Assembly: GCA_900545655.1 (NCBI GenBank)
Contig: UQZY01000009.1
Span: forward strand, 1 to 55,891
Direction: 5' to 3'
Length of the DNA stretch: 55,891 bases
Source: an uncultured Oscillospiraceae bacterium
Lineage (GTDB): Bacteria > Bacillota > Clostridia > Oscillospirales > Acutalibacteraceae
The translations under genes and the position numbers were made by a program. Numbering within the stretch: position 1 is the first letter of the stretch; the number at the start of each line of letters is the position of its first letter. Shown here piece after piece: positions 33,390-41,806 of the stretch. The notes below the pieces were generated by a model that made no database searches, was not told the DNA's origin, and was given only the letters and a program-made list of their open reading frames with translations.

Positions 33390-33923
33390 TTATTCCTGCT
33401 TGAAAAGAGTTTCCCCGTGGCAATCGGTTGCAACTACAACGGGAAAGTCGCGAAGAACTATGCGCTTCACCGATTCACAGCCGAGGTCGTCAAAGCCGAT
33501 AACCTCACAGGAATCAACGCACTGTGCCGCGAGTGCCCCCGCGCCTCCGACAGCGCAGAAATAAACCGCCTTATTGCGCACTATGGCATCATTTACTTCC
33601 TTACTTCTTACACCCTTTCCTATCATTGCGGAAAGTCCGAGATCCAGAAGTCTCGGAGTATACGGATCCATACGTCCCGAGGTTGTGGGACCGCAACTTC
33701 CTATGGGAAGCCCCTTTGGAGTCGGAGTAGGACCGCAATAGTAGACACAAGCACAGTCCAAGCTATACGGAAGCTCTTTTTCGCCATCCAGAAGCTCAAA
33801 AATTCTTTTATGCGCCGCATCCCTCGAGGTATACACAACACCGGAAAGTAATACTCTGTCACCGGCATGAAGCTTTTCTGCTTCCGTTTTTAAGTTTTCG
33901 GTGTTCAACGAATACTCTGCCAT
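33390..33923 (-). CDS. Orphan class I fumarase / tartrate dehydratase beta subunit
   Basis: A 177-aa homolog of the C-terminal (beta) part of iron-sulfur fumarases. It contains AGDRVLLSGVVYTSRDAAHKR, YYCGPTPTPKGLPIGSCGPTTSGRMD and the KGVRSKEVNDAI segment. The beta part supplies a substrate-binding swivelling domain; the cluster cysteines are in the alpha subunit, which is not adjacent and not in this window. ATG 33923 follows GGAGAG. It lies 19 bp after a coiled-coil gene. Either the alpha gene is elsewhere, or this is a relic or a subunit of another hydro-lyase. Confidence 0.85.
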   Translation of the reverse strand: MAEYSLNTENLKTEAEKLHAGDRVLLSGVVYTSRDAAHKRIFELLDGEKELPYSLDCACVYYCGPTPTPKGLPIGSCGPTTSGRMDPYTPRLLDLGLSAMIGKGVRSKEVNDAIVRNKAVYFCAVGGAGALAAQCVDSCEVIGFDDLGCESVKRIVLRDFPVVVATDCHGETLFKQE

Positions 33924-33942
33924 AAGCTCTCCACAAACACAA

Positions 33943-34344
33943 TCATACAATCTTTATCTTCACTGTGGAAGACGGTCTTTTCACGGTAACAACAGCTTTT
34001 TTTACGGATACAACTTCCTCCGCAGTCTCTTCCTCTGTCTCGAAGGCGCTGCATGAATCCTGATTTTCCTCGTACTCATCAACCATTTTTTTTACGTCCT
34101 TGATAGGCGAAGACTTTGCAGTTCTCCTTGCTGCCTCCTCAAGGCCCTTTGTGAAAACGTCTATCTTTGTCCTGAGCATAGAATTCTCTTTGAGCAACGC
34201 ATTTTGCTTTGAATTAAGCTCCTGAATCTCGCGCTTGAGTGATTCGTTTTCAAGCTGAAGCTGCTCAATAAAGTCCATAACGGCCTTTTTGTCAAAGCCC
34301 ATTATCTTTGTTTTAAGCTTGATATCTTTTTCAAGTTTGTCCAT
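33943..34344 (-). CDS. DivIVA-like coiled-coil protein
   Basis: A 133-aa soluble protein. Residues 1-30 (KTKIMGFDKKAVMDFIEQLQ) resemble the membrane-targeting N terminus of DivIVA/GpsB proteins. Residues 25-65 form a coiled coil (LENESLKREIQELNSK). The tail is acidic and then basic (SVKKAVVTVKRPSSTVKIKIV). DivIVA family membership is a weak match, so the role, perhaps in cell pole or division placement, is tentative. ATG 34344 has AAAGGAGAA upstream; the frame extends to 34401 within the preceding gene. Confidence 0.6.
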   Translation of the reverse strand: MDKLEKDIKLKTKIMGFDKKAVMDFIEQLQLENESLKREIQELNSKQNALLKENSMLRTKIDVFTKGLEEAARRTAKSSPIKDVKKMVDEYEENQDSCSAFETEEETAEEVVSVKKAVVTVKRPSSTVKIKIV

Positions 34345-34376
34345 AGGGAATTCTCCTTTTTCAGGCAATTTATACG

Positions 34377-35309
34377 TCAGCCTATTACGCTGTTGCACCA
34401 CGAAAGAACATCATTCATAGTGTCTTCCTTCTGAAGCTCATTAAGTATTTCATGTCTCGCACCTTCATAGAAGATATGATCTACGTTATGACCCGTATTT
34501 TCAAGCGCTTTTATAACCTTATTTACACCCTTTGTGTACTCTCCGCACGGATCCATTGAGCCTGAAATAACAAGAATCGGAAGATCCTTCTTTACCGCTC
34601 TCGGCCACTCGGAGCTGTTAACCCACTTAAGAAGAGTAAGAAGATCTCTGTAACCTCTGTTTGTAAAATAAAAACCGCAGAGAGGATCGGCGATGTATTT
34701 GTCCACAACAGCGTTGTCCCTTGAAAGCCAATCGAATTTTGTTCTTTTTTCGGTTTTATTATTATATGTACTGAATGCAAGCCTGTCTATAAGCTTTCCG
34801 TCAGCCACCGGTCCGTCCAGTTTACTCATGATGTCACAAAGCATGATTGCGATGTCGTTTGCCGGATTAGGGCCAACCGTGCCGCAGAAAATCGCGCCGG
34901 TAAGCGAAGCGCCGAAATGCGCCGTAAACTTTCTTGCAATAAGCGAACCCATAGAATGACCGAAGAAGAAATAAGGTACCCCCGGATTCTCGTTTCTTGC
35001 TATTGACATGAGCTTTTTGCAATCCTCGACAAAAATCTCACAAGCGGTATTTCTCTTGCCAAAATAGCCGAGAGGATAAATATGGTTTATTGACTGTCCG
35101 TGTCCGAGATGGTCGTCACCGTAAACGGCATATCCGTTTTCGGCAAGGAAGGTGGCAAACTCGGTATAGCGTTCAATGTGCTCAGCCATACCGTGCGCTA
35201 TCTGTATGACACCGCGTATTTCTCCCGAATCGGGCTTAAATGAAACAGCGTGAATTTCGCAGTCGCCTACTGTGGATGTAAATGTAAAATCTTCTCTTTT
35301 TACTGACAT
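34377..35309 (-). CDS. Alpha/beta hydrolase (monoacylglycerol lipase/lysophospholipase-like)
   Basis: A 310-aa serine hydrolase of the Hydrolase_4 type. The oxyanion region VIQIAHGMAEHIERY, DDHLGHGQS and the nucleophile elbow FFGHSMGSLIAR (Ser near residue 114) are present; Asp in VISGSMDPCGEYTKG and His in EGARHEIL complete the triad. No signal peptide is seen. ATG 35309 has AAGGAGTT eight bases before it. It is first of a three-gene minus-strand group with the coiled-coil and fumarase-beta genes; no functional link between them is evident. Confidence 0.9.
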   Translation of the reverse strand: MSVKREDFTFTSTVGDCEIHAVSFKPDSGEIRGVIQIAHGMAEHIERYTEFATFLAENGYAVYGDDHLGHGQSINHIYPLGYFGKRNTACEIFVEDCKKLMSIARNENPGVPYFFFGHSMGSLIARKFTAHFGASLTGAIFCGTVGPNPANDIAIMLCDIMSKLDGPVADGKLIDRLAFSTYNNKTEKRTKFDWLSRDNAVVDKYIADPLCGFYFTNRGYRDLLTLLKWVNSSEWPRAVKKDLPILVISGSMDPCGEYTKGVNKVIKALENTGHNVDHIFYEGARHEILNELQKEDTMNDVLSWCNSVIG

Positions 35310-35417
35310 TGATAACAAACTCCTTAAATGATGTAATAAAAAAAGCTTATTCAGTCTCACCCATATATTTTATATTTTTGTTTAAGCAATGTCAACTTAA
35401 GGAGACTATGTTTTCTG

Positions 35418-35446
35418 TTGATTTTATTGTAATTATAATATATAAT
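35418..35446 (+). promoter_or_regulatory. Promoter of the coaX operon
   Basis: TTGATT (35418-35423), a 17-bp spacer, and TATAAT (35441-35446). The start near 35453 leaves about 29 nt before the ATG at 35482. Confidence 0.8.
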
Positions 35447-35481
35447 TCAACATGCAAAAATTAAAGAAGGGAGAACCTGAA

Positions 35482-36249
35482 ATGCTTCTTGTTATTGATG
35501 CGGGAAACACCAACATAACCATTGGCATATACAAAAATGACAATCTTTTGTTCGTGTCCCGACTGGCAACTGACAGAACCCTGACGGAGGATCAGTTTGC
35601 AATAAACATAAACAGTATTTTCAGTCTTAACAACCTAAAAGGTACGGGCTTTGCCGGAGCGGTGATAAGTTCTGTTGTACCGGAAATTACATCGGCACTT
35701 GAAAACGGTGTAAAAAAAGTTACGGGAAAGAAACCGACGGTGATAGGACCGGGAATTAAGACCGGCCTCAACATACGTCTTGACAGTCCTGCCGAGCTCG
35801 GTGCAGACCTTGCTGCAACCGCTGTAGGCGCACTTTCAAAATATCCTCTTCCCTGCCTTATACTTGACCTCGGTACGGCAACAAAAATCACGGTTCTCGA
35901 CGAGACGGGTGCTTTTCTCGGCGGCGCTATCGCACCGGGCATCAAGATTTCACTCAACGCACTTGCCATGGGAGCCTCGCAGCTTTCACAGATAAGCCTC
36001 AAAGCTCCGAAAAAAGCAATCGGCTCAAACACAACCGAGTGTATGCGCTCGGGAATCGTATACGGAACAGCCGACATGCTTGACGGCATCTGCACACGAA
36101 TGGAAAAAGAACTCAGCGCACCCGTAAAAACAATTGTTGCCACAGGCGGTCTTTGCAGTATTGTAGAGCATTGTACCCACCCGATCGTAGTTGACGAAAA
36201 TCTTCTCCTTGAGGGCTTAAAGGTTATCTACGAGAAAAACAAAAAATAA
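35482..36249 (+). CDS. coaX: Type III pantothenate kinase
   Basis: A 255-aa ASKHA-fold kinase phosphorylating pantothenate, the first step of coenzyme A synthesis. Motifs: MLLVIDAGNTNITIGIY (phosphate loop), GPGIKTGLNIRLDSPAELGAD (substrate and dimer), ILDLGTATKITVLDETGAF and GGAIAPGI. ATG 35482 follows GGGAG; the frame starts at 35452. The next gene is an ECF S component likely to import pantothenate, so the pair forms a salvage route. Confidence 0.95.
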   Translation: MLLVIDAGNTNITIGIYKNDNLLFVSRLATDRTLTEDQFAININSIFSLNNLKGTGFAGAVISSVVPEITSALENGVKKVTGKKPTVIGPGIKTGLNIRLDSPAELGADLAATAVGALSKYPLPCLILDLGTATKITVLDETGAFLGGAIAPGIKISLNALAMGASQLSQISLKAPKKAIGSNTTECMRSGIVYGTADMLDGICTRMEKELSAPVKTIVATGGLCSIVEHCTHPIVVDENLLLEGLKVIYEKNKK

Positions 36250-36307
36250 AATTTCAACATTGTATCCGACAAAAATTCAGGGCGGAACAATAGTAAGGAG
36301 ATTCAAA

Positions 36308-36913
36308 ATGGCTAAGCAAAAAGTAAACCAGAAAATCGTACACATGACGGAAATTGCAGTTCTCACAGCAATAATTATTTTGATGGCATTCACACCCATT
36401 GGATATATCAAAACCGCCGGGATTGAAATCACTCTTATCACCATACCGGTTATTGTGGGCGCTATCGTACTCGGTCCGGCCACCGGTGCATTTCTCGGAG
36501 CCGTATTCGGAGTGACAAGTTTTCTTCAGGCTGTGATGGGGCTCAGTCCGTTCGGCGTTATGCTTATGGAGATAAACCCCTTCTTCTGTTTTCTCGTATG
36601 CATACCGACAAGAATTCTCATGGGTCTTTGCACCGGCTTTGTTTTCAGAGCCTTCAAAAATAAAAGCGTAGTCGCATATTCGGTATCCGGACTCAGCGGT
36701 GCGTTGCTGAATACATTGTTCTTCATGAGTACACTTATAGCACTCTACTGGAGAACAGACTTTATACAGGGCCTGGCTGAAAAGCTCGGCGCATCAAATG
36801 TTTTTATGTTTGTCATTTTATTTGTCGGCATAAACGGTCTTATTGAGGCAATCTGCTGCTTTGTTGTCGCTTCGGGTATAGCAAAGGCCGTAAATAAATA
36901 TATAGAAAAGATA
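36308..36913 (+). CDS. ECF-transporter S component, PanT-like (pantothenate)
   Basis: About 201 aa with six hydrophobic helices. S-component features include IPVIVGAIVLGPATGAFLGA and VFGVTSFLQAVMGLSPFG. The neighbouring coaX supports pantothenate as substrate, as for PanT proteins; the substrate is not readable from the sequence alone. ATG 36308 has AAGGAG upstream; the frame opens at 36260. No EcfA/T genes are in the window, so a shared energising module elsewhere is assumed. GtrA follows within a few bases. Confidence 0.82.
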
Positions 36914-36923
36914 TAGGCGTTTT

Positions 36924-37373
36924 ATGGATTCACTGAAAAAATTGTTTGTAAAATACAAGGAAATAATAATGTACCTTATTTTCGGCGTATGCTCTACCGT
37001 TGTAAGTTGGGGCTCATATGCGCTGTTCGTAAAGGCGTTCTCGCTTTCTGTCGAGTTCGGCAATGTACTCTCCTGGGTATGCGCAGTCCTCTTTGCTTTT
37101 GTTACAAATAAGCTGTGGGTATTCGAGTCTAAGACATGGGAGCCTAAGAAGGCAATCTCTGAGTTTGTTACCTTCATAGGAAGCAGACTCATAACCGGAG
37201 TGATTGAAATGGCAGGTGTTCCCCTGCTTGTAAGACTCGGTCTTTCACAGACTATCTTCGGTGTAGAGGGAATGCTTGCAAAGGTACTTGTTTCCGTGAT
37301 AGTAGTTATTCTGAACTATGTTTTCAGCAAGCTGATTATTTTCAGAGAGAAAAAGAAAACAGAGGAAAAATGA
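36924..37373 (+). CDS. GtrA-family membrane protein
   Basis: A 149-aa protein with four transmembrane helices. The family signature is seen in YLIFGVCSTVVSWGSYALF, SWVCAVLFAFVTNKLWVFES and KVLVSVIVVILNYVFSKLIIF. GtrA-like proteins are thought to flip polyprenyl-linked sugars used in surface polysaccharides. The basic C terminus is cytoplasmic. It is transcribed after the PanT-like gene, though no pathway link is evident, and is followed by a terminator. Confidence 0.92.
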   Translation: MDSLKKLFVKYKEIIMYLIFGVCSTVVSWGSYALFVKAFSLSVEFGNVLSWVCAVLFAFVTNKLWVFESKTWEPKKAISEFVTFIGSRLITGVIEMAGVPLLVRLGLSQTIFGVEGMLAKVLVSVIVVILNYVFSKLIIFREKKKTEEK

Positions 37374-37425
37374 TATATCCCAAAAATTTTATCAGGTAAC
37401 AAAAACATCTGAAACATAAAAGTAA

Positions 37426-37463
37426 AACAGCGTTGAAGAGAAAACCAACTCTTCAACGCTGTT
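37426..37463 (+). terminator. Terminator after the coaX operon
   Basis: A 15-bp perfect stem (AACAGCGTTGAAGAG with CTCTTCAACGCTGTT) and an 8-nt loop, followed by ATTTTTG. It separates gtrA from the convergent SPFH operon. Confidence 0.88.
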
Positions 37464-37528
37464 ATTTTTGATTTTGAAGTTTATTCAGTCGGCATACGTC
37501 TCAGCCGTTCGGTTGACATAAGACTTAA

Positions 37529-38821
37529 TCAGCCGAGCTTGTTACCGCAGTTCGGACAAAAATTTGCGCCCGCATTGAGCTTTGTTCCGCAGTTTGGACA
37601 GAAGCCTCCCTGTTGCTGCTCGGGCTTTTTAGCTCCGCAGCTTGTGCAGAAGTTACCGTTGTTCTGCGCACCGCATGAACACGTCCACGCACCTGCAGCC
37701 GGCGCCGAAGCGGAAGCGGAAGTAGTCGCAGCTTCAGGATTCTGATTTGTCATCTGACCGAGTCCCGCATTTCCTATGGCTCCCATTCCGAGACCTATGC
37801 CCATCATTCCCGAGGCACCTCCCGTTTCTCCTGCGGCTTTTACACCCTCTGCCATCGTCTTCTGTACGTCATAGTTTGCAGCATTTGTGTTTGCGCCCAT
37901 GTTGAATGCCTTCTGCATCTCCTGAATCTGAGCTTTATCCTCATCAGTAGCGACAAAAGCACCGTTTATCGTAAAGGTTACAACCTCAAAGCCGCGAATA
38001 CCTGCCCACTCTTCACTGAGATTTTTGTTTATGAGAGCGGCAATTTCTTCTGCATGAGCACCGATACTTGTATACGGTACGGGCTCGGTTGCGCCGAGTG
38101 TTGAGATGGCAGCGCCTATCTTGTCAAGGATACCTGATTTCAGGTTTGAGAGAATACCGTCGTCGTTGAGCGAAACGAGAACGTCATCATCCGTTCCGAC
38201 ATACTGAGCACCGATATTTTCAAAGAATTTCATCGGGTCGCCGACCTTTATGGTAAGCTGTCCGTTACCCTTTATGGAAATATCAAGTTCAATGTTTCCG
38301 CCCGCCATCTTGCTTGTATGGTGGAATGCGATGTCTCCGCAGCCCCACTTTATAGGCGTTGCGAGAAGCTCACACATATTGATGAAGTAAACTCTCTGTG
38401 AGTTGAAGCGCTGACCGCCTGCCTGCCACTGAGCAATGATATCTTTTCCGTAAGCTCTGAGAGCGTCTCCGAATTTTTCATTTTCGCCGGGGATAAATGA
38501 CGGGGCCGTCGATTCCTCATACGTATAACGTCCAGGCTCGGCACAGAATTCTACAACTCTTCCGTTTTCAACGAGAATCATGCACTGTCCTTCCTGAACA
38601 TCAATTCCCGATCCGGCTGAAATAAGGTTATCATCTGCTTTTTTGTTCTTTCCGCCATCCACGAGAATTTTCTCTGCACGCTTCATAAGAACGCCGTTTG
38701 ACATATCTCCGCTTTGGAAGTACTCCTTCCACATTGCGGACTCGGTTGCTCCCGAAAGTGCCTGCAAGCCGCCGCCGAGAACCTCACTTACCGTAGTTGC
38801 TGCAAGTTTTAAAAGTCCCAT
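37529..38821 (-). CDS. SPFH-domain protein with C-terminal zinc ribbons (YdjI-like)
   Basis: A 430-aa cytoplasmic protein. Residues 70-310 are an SPFH/virion-core-like domain (GSGIDVQEGQCMILVENGRVVEF, GNGQLTIKVGDPMKFFENIG). A Gly/Met/Ala-rich linker follows, then two zinc-ribbon units: CSCGAQNNGNFCTSCG and CPNCGTKLNAGANFCPNCG. In Bacillus subtilis the similar YdjI recruits the PspA-type YdjF to membranes with YdjG and YdjH under envelope stress. Here it is the last gene of a four-gene operon that has no PspA gene. Confidence 0.88.
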   Translation of the reverse strand: MGLLKLAATTVSEVLGGGLQALSGATESAMWKEYFQSGDMSNGVLMKRAEKILVDGGKNKKADDNLISAGSGIDVQEGQCMILVENGRVVEFCAEPGRYTYEESTAPSFIPGENEKFGDALRAYGKDIIAQWQAGGQRFNSQRVYFINMCELLATPIKWGCGDIAFHHTSKMAGGNIELDISIKGNGQLTIKVGDPMKFFENIGAQYVGTDDDVLVSLNDDGILSNLKSGILDKIGAAISTLGATEPVPYTSIGAHAEEIAALINKNLSEEWAGIRGFEVVTFTINGAFVATDEDKAQIQEMQKAFNMGANTNAANYDVQKTMAEGVKAAGETGGASGMMGIGLGMGAIGNAGLGQMTNQNPEAATTSASASAPAAGAWTCSCGAQNNGNFCTSCGAKKPEQQQGGFCPNCGTKLNAGANFCPNCGNKLG

Positions 38822-38836
38822 TGATAAAACACTCCT

Positions 38837-39493
38837 TTAGTCTTCTGTTATTGATGAGATATACCAGGTATAAATAGTATCCATTACGATTTTTGCGCCG
38901 CAATACTGACACTCCCCGGTGTTATCCGCAGAAATCTCGGCATTGCAATTCGGGCATATATAAGAGACTGCACTCTCTCCCTCTTCCCGAAAACGCAGCG
39001 AGTAGGAAATCTTGTAGCGTGTTTCCACCCGCTCACCGTCAAGATCATATCCACAGGAAATCTGATACTTAATTGTAGCATATTCCTCCTGCTTTTCATA
39101 CCCTGCAATGGTTATTTTGTTGAATACAATATTTTTCACCGTATGCTCGCCCGAGACCGGTACAATTCCCGATTGCACGGAGTTTGATACGCCGAGGTCA
39201 AACGACTGTCCGCCCTCGTATCTTATCGCAAGATACTGTTTTATAAAATTCTTAACGGCTATTTCCGCATCGTTTTTGCTGAAGTTATCAAAATCCTTCA
39301 TTATCTTTTTCAGGTAAACATCCGTCGCTCCCGAAACAGATCTGGGGTCCGGCGTCCTTGCCCCCTCTGAAATTGCACCTACAACGGTTGAAATCTGTTC
39401 AGGCGTAAGACCCGTAGCACCGACCGTTATATCCACAACCTCACGATGAAGTCTTTTTATCAGTTTGTTCTTTAAGGTATTGTAAATCGCCAT
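38837..39493 (-). CDS. Tim44-like domain protein with zinc ribbon
   Basis: A 218-aa protein. The central region (about residues 70-175, NDAEIAVKNFIKQYLAIRYEGG and IKYQISCGYDLDGERVETRY) resembles the NTF2-like Tim44 domain of Firmicute proteins. The C terminus has a zinc ribbon CPNCNAEI...CQYCGAKI followed by TWYISSI. There is no signal peptide or clear membrane helix. Its ATG shares a base with the TPM stop (TGATG). The role is presumed to be protein-protein contact in the membrane-associated complex of this operon; this is inferred from context. Confidence 0.7.
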   Translation of the reverse strand: MAIYNTLKNKLIKRLHREVVDITVGATGLTPEQISTVVGAISEGARTPDPRSVSGATDVYLKKIMKDFDNFSKNDAEIAVKNFIKQYLAIRYEGGQSFDLGVSNSVQSGIVPVSGEHTVKNIVFNKITIAGYEKQEEYATIKYQISCGYDLDGERVETRYKISYSLRFREEGESAVSYICPNCNAEISADNTGECQYCGAKIVMDTIYTWYISSITED

Positions 39494-40473
39494 CAGAAGC
39501 TGTGTCCTCCTCCGCCGTGAGAACCGCCGCCGCCGGACGAATGACTTGAACCGCCACCGCCGCCGGAGGATTCTGACGGCTTGTAATAGTCGTGAAGAAC
39601 CTCGTGGCGAACACCCATAAAGTGTTCATTTCTTGACAGAACTCTGAAGTTTCCGTCCATATAATTTGCCGCCGACGGAGCCCTGTTATTTTTGTTGTGA
39701 ACAGCAAGCATTATAAGAACAACCACAACTGTTACAACAGCCGAGAAAATCAGCGATGCACCTGTGGGTATAAACTTGTTCGGTGAAGAATTGATAACAC
39801 CGTATTCCTCTCCGTAATCATAGGGCGCATACTGTATGCTGCTGTCTCCGTTTGCGTAAGCATAAAGCGACTTATCCAGCGTATTTATAAAGAATCCGTA
39901 GTAATTGCCGTCTTTTGCGTAGGTGAACGTACTGTCGAGTATGTCATCTATCTCATCATCGTCGATATTTCTTATCGCGGTGCCGACCGTGTTGATATAC
40001 ACCTGTCTGTTATCCATGTCAACCGCAAAAAGAATACCCGAGATATCCATACCGACGTAATAGTCATAAAAATCATCCGTAAATACGGTCGTGGATTTTC
40101 CGAAGGCGTCATCGTATGTGACAAAGTTAAGAGCAATTCCGTATCTTGAGCCCTGTTTTGCGGCAATTACCGAAAGCTCCTTTTCCTGCTCATCAGTAAG
40201 CAGGTCGGCAAAATCATACACATGCTCATACTTTACCTTATCCATGTCGAGATTCGGAACCATATAGTCATACGAATATCCGTTAGGCGCAGTATAGCTT
40301 TCCGTAGATGACGCGTTGTACTCCGACGAATCGGTCGCATATTCCGAGTTGTTTTCCGTAGAGTCGCCTATGTAAGGATTTACAAATTCATCCTCCGCAA
40401 AAGCGGAAAAACAAGTCAGGGTGAAAATCAAAGCTACCGTCAGGAGGACAGATACTATTTTTTTCAGTTTCAT
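39493..40473 (-). CDS. Secreted/membrane TPM-domain protein (YgcG/YdjH-like)
   Basis: A 326-aa protein. Residues 1-26 are a signal peptide (KIVSVLLTVALIFTLTCFSAFA). A Ser/Thr/Tyr-rich stretch is followed by the TPM domain (about residues 80-220: VYDFADLLTDEQEKELSVIA, GILFAVDMDNRQVYINTVG). A transmembrane helix near residue 250 (LIFSAVVTVVVVLIMLAV) leads to a cytoplasmic tail ending in a Gly/Ser/His-rich stretch. TPM domains face outside. It corresponds to YdjH in Bacillus. A low-complexity end of this kind could bind metal or the zinc-ribbon partners. Confidence 0.88.
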   Translation of the reverse strand: MKLKKIVSVLLTVALIFTLTCFSAFAEDEFVNPYIGDSTENNSEYATDSSEYNASSTESYTAPNGYSYDYMVPNLDMDKVKYEHVYDFADLLTDEQEKELSVIAAKQGSRYGIALNFVTYDDAFGKSTTVFTDDFYDYYVGMDISGILFAVDMDNRQVYINTVGTAIRNIDDDEIDDILDSTFTYAKDGNYYGFFINTLDKSLYAYANGDSSIQYAPYDYGEEYGVINSSPNKFIPTGASLIFSAVVTVVVVLIMLAVHNKNNRAPSAANYMDGNFRVLSRNEHFMGVRHEVLHDYYKPSESSGGGGGSSHSSGGGGSHGGGGHSF

Positions 40474-40485
40474 TTCCGTTCCCCC

Positions 40486-41604
40486 TTACATCGTAAAAAG
40501 ACGCACTATCAAAGCTATAAGCTGGGTGCCCAAAAAGCTTCCGGCAATAGATGCGGCAAGCTTCAGCTTACTTATGGGAAGCTTACCGGCAACCTTACCC
40601 GTCTCGCCGTTTACCGCAAACTGATAGTTCTTTTTGTTGTATTCTACATTGAAAAGCCATACAGGCATCATTGCGTACTTTGATATCTCATTTTCATAGC
40701 TCGGGCTGTACGCCGTTATAAGCTTTGTCTGATAAAAGCCTGCATTGCTTATGGAATTCGACTCCATGGCGGATCTTGAACGGATGTGAGCCTCATGAAC
40801 GGTTTCATTTGCGGCCTCATCGTACTCCTCGGCATAAAAGCCGGCCATATATGCGGGATTGAAATCCGTGAGCTTTGAATAATCAAATGGCTCTATTGCC
40901 GCCATAAGATCATTATTGAGGTTTTTCAGTCCGTCTGTCGGTATACTTTCAAAGTCACCCTCAACGTCCATATTAACCCTGTACATATGGTGCTCGATTA
41001 CCTTATCGTAACCTCTTTTGTGGCTTGTCATGTTTTCACCGTCAACGTCAACAACTGCTTTTTCCGTGTATGAGTGAAGCCAAAACGGTACATATACGCC
41101 CTTCATCTTTTTCAGTTCATGTGCAGAACTGAATTTTTTCGGTGAAAGGAGGCCCTTTGCCGTGTATGTCTTATATATGTCCCTTGCCTTTTTCTCGTCT
41201 ATCAAAAAAGGAATAACAGAGTCAGGTCTGAAATCTCCGACCATCTTATCTGTAAGAGAAATGGCTCTTCCGCAAAAAGCACAGGTTGTGGCAACCGTGC
41301 TGCGTGAGGTTATTACCTCTGCTCCGCAGTTTTTACAGGCATAAACCACTAAGTCGGAAAGGTCAATCTTCTCGGATTCATCCGTAACCCTATCCTGCTC
41401 ATTTGCCTCTCTGACCTGCTTCTCTTCTGCCTTTTTTTCATTTGCCGCACCTTGCTTTTCACCGCGAATTTCGGCAGACCTCGCCATGAGCTTATCAAGC
41501 TCCTCCGGCTGATACTCATGATCACAGTAATCACACTTAAGAGCATTGGCGTCAGCATCCCAAAAAAGCTCTGCCCCACAGTTGGGACAGTTATATTTTT
41601 TCAT
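40486..41604 (-). CDS. Zinc-ribbon membrane-associated protein (YdjG-like)
   Basis: A 372-aa protein with two zinc ribbons: CPNCGAELFWDADANALKCDYC at residues 6-27 and CKNCGAEVITSRSTVATTCAFC around residue 90. Between them is a charged helical linker. A beta-rich domain follows (GVYVPFWLHSYTEKAVVDVDGE, MPVWLFNVEYNKKNYQFAVNG), and a C-terminal hydrophobic segment (LAASIAGSFLGTQLIALIV) is probably a membrane anchor. This matches YdjG, the adaptor that with YdjH recruits YdjI. ATG 41604 has GGGGAGGTG upstream. TATAAT at 41645-41650 region on the minus strand suggests the operon promoter. Confidence 0.85.
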   Translation of the reverse strand: MKKYNCPNCGAELFWDADANALKCDYCDHEYQPEELDKLMARSAEIRGEKQGAANEKKAEEKQVREANEQDRVTDESEKIDLSDLVVYACKNCGAEVITSRSTVATTCAFCGRAISLTDKMVGDFRPDSVIPFLIDEKKARDIYKTYTAKGLLSPKKFSSAHELKKMKGVYVPFWLHSYTEKAVVDVDGENMTSHKRGYDKVIEHHMYRVNMDVEGDFESIPTDGLKNLNNDLMAAIEPFDYSKLTDFNPAYMAGFYAEEYDEAANETVHEAHIRSRSAMESNSISNAGFYQTKLITAYSPSYENEISKYAMMPVWLFNVEYNKKNYQFAVNGETGKVAGKLPISKLKLAASIAGSFLGTQLIALIVRLFTM

Positions 41605-41806
41605 ATATAAAAGCACCTCCCCGTTGATTGCTTTTGTTAATTATTATACCTATCAGTATATCATATCGAAAATCCAAAGAAAACAATGAATAAAAAAAAG
41701 ACTTGCATTTTGTCAAAGCATCTGTTATTATCTACAAGTAACAAAATGGTAACAAAAGTGTTACAAATGCTAAAAAGTGATTACAAAAGCATACGGGAGT
41801 GTGTTG

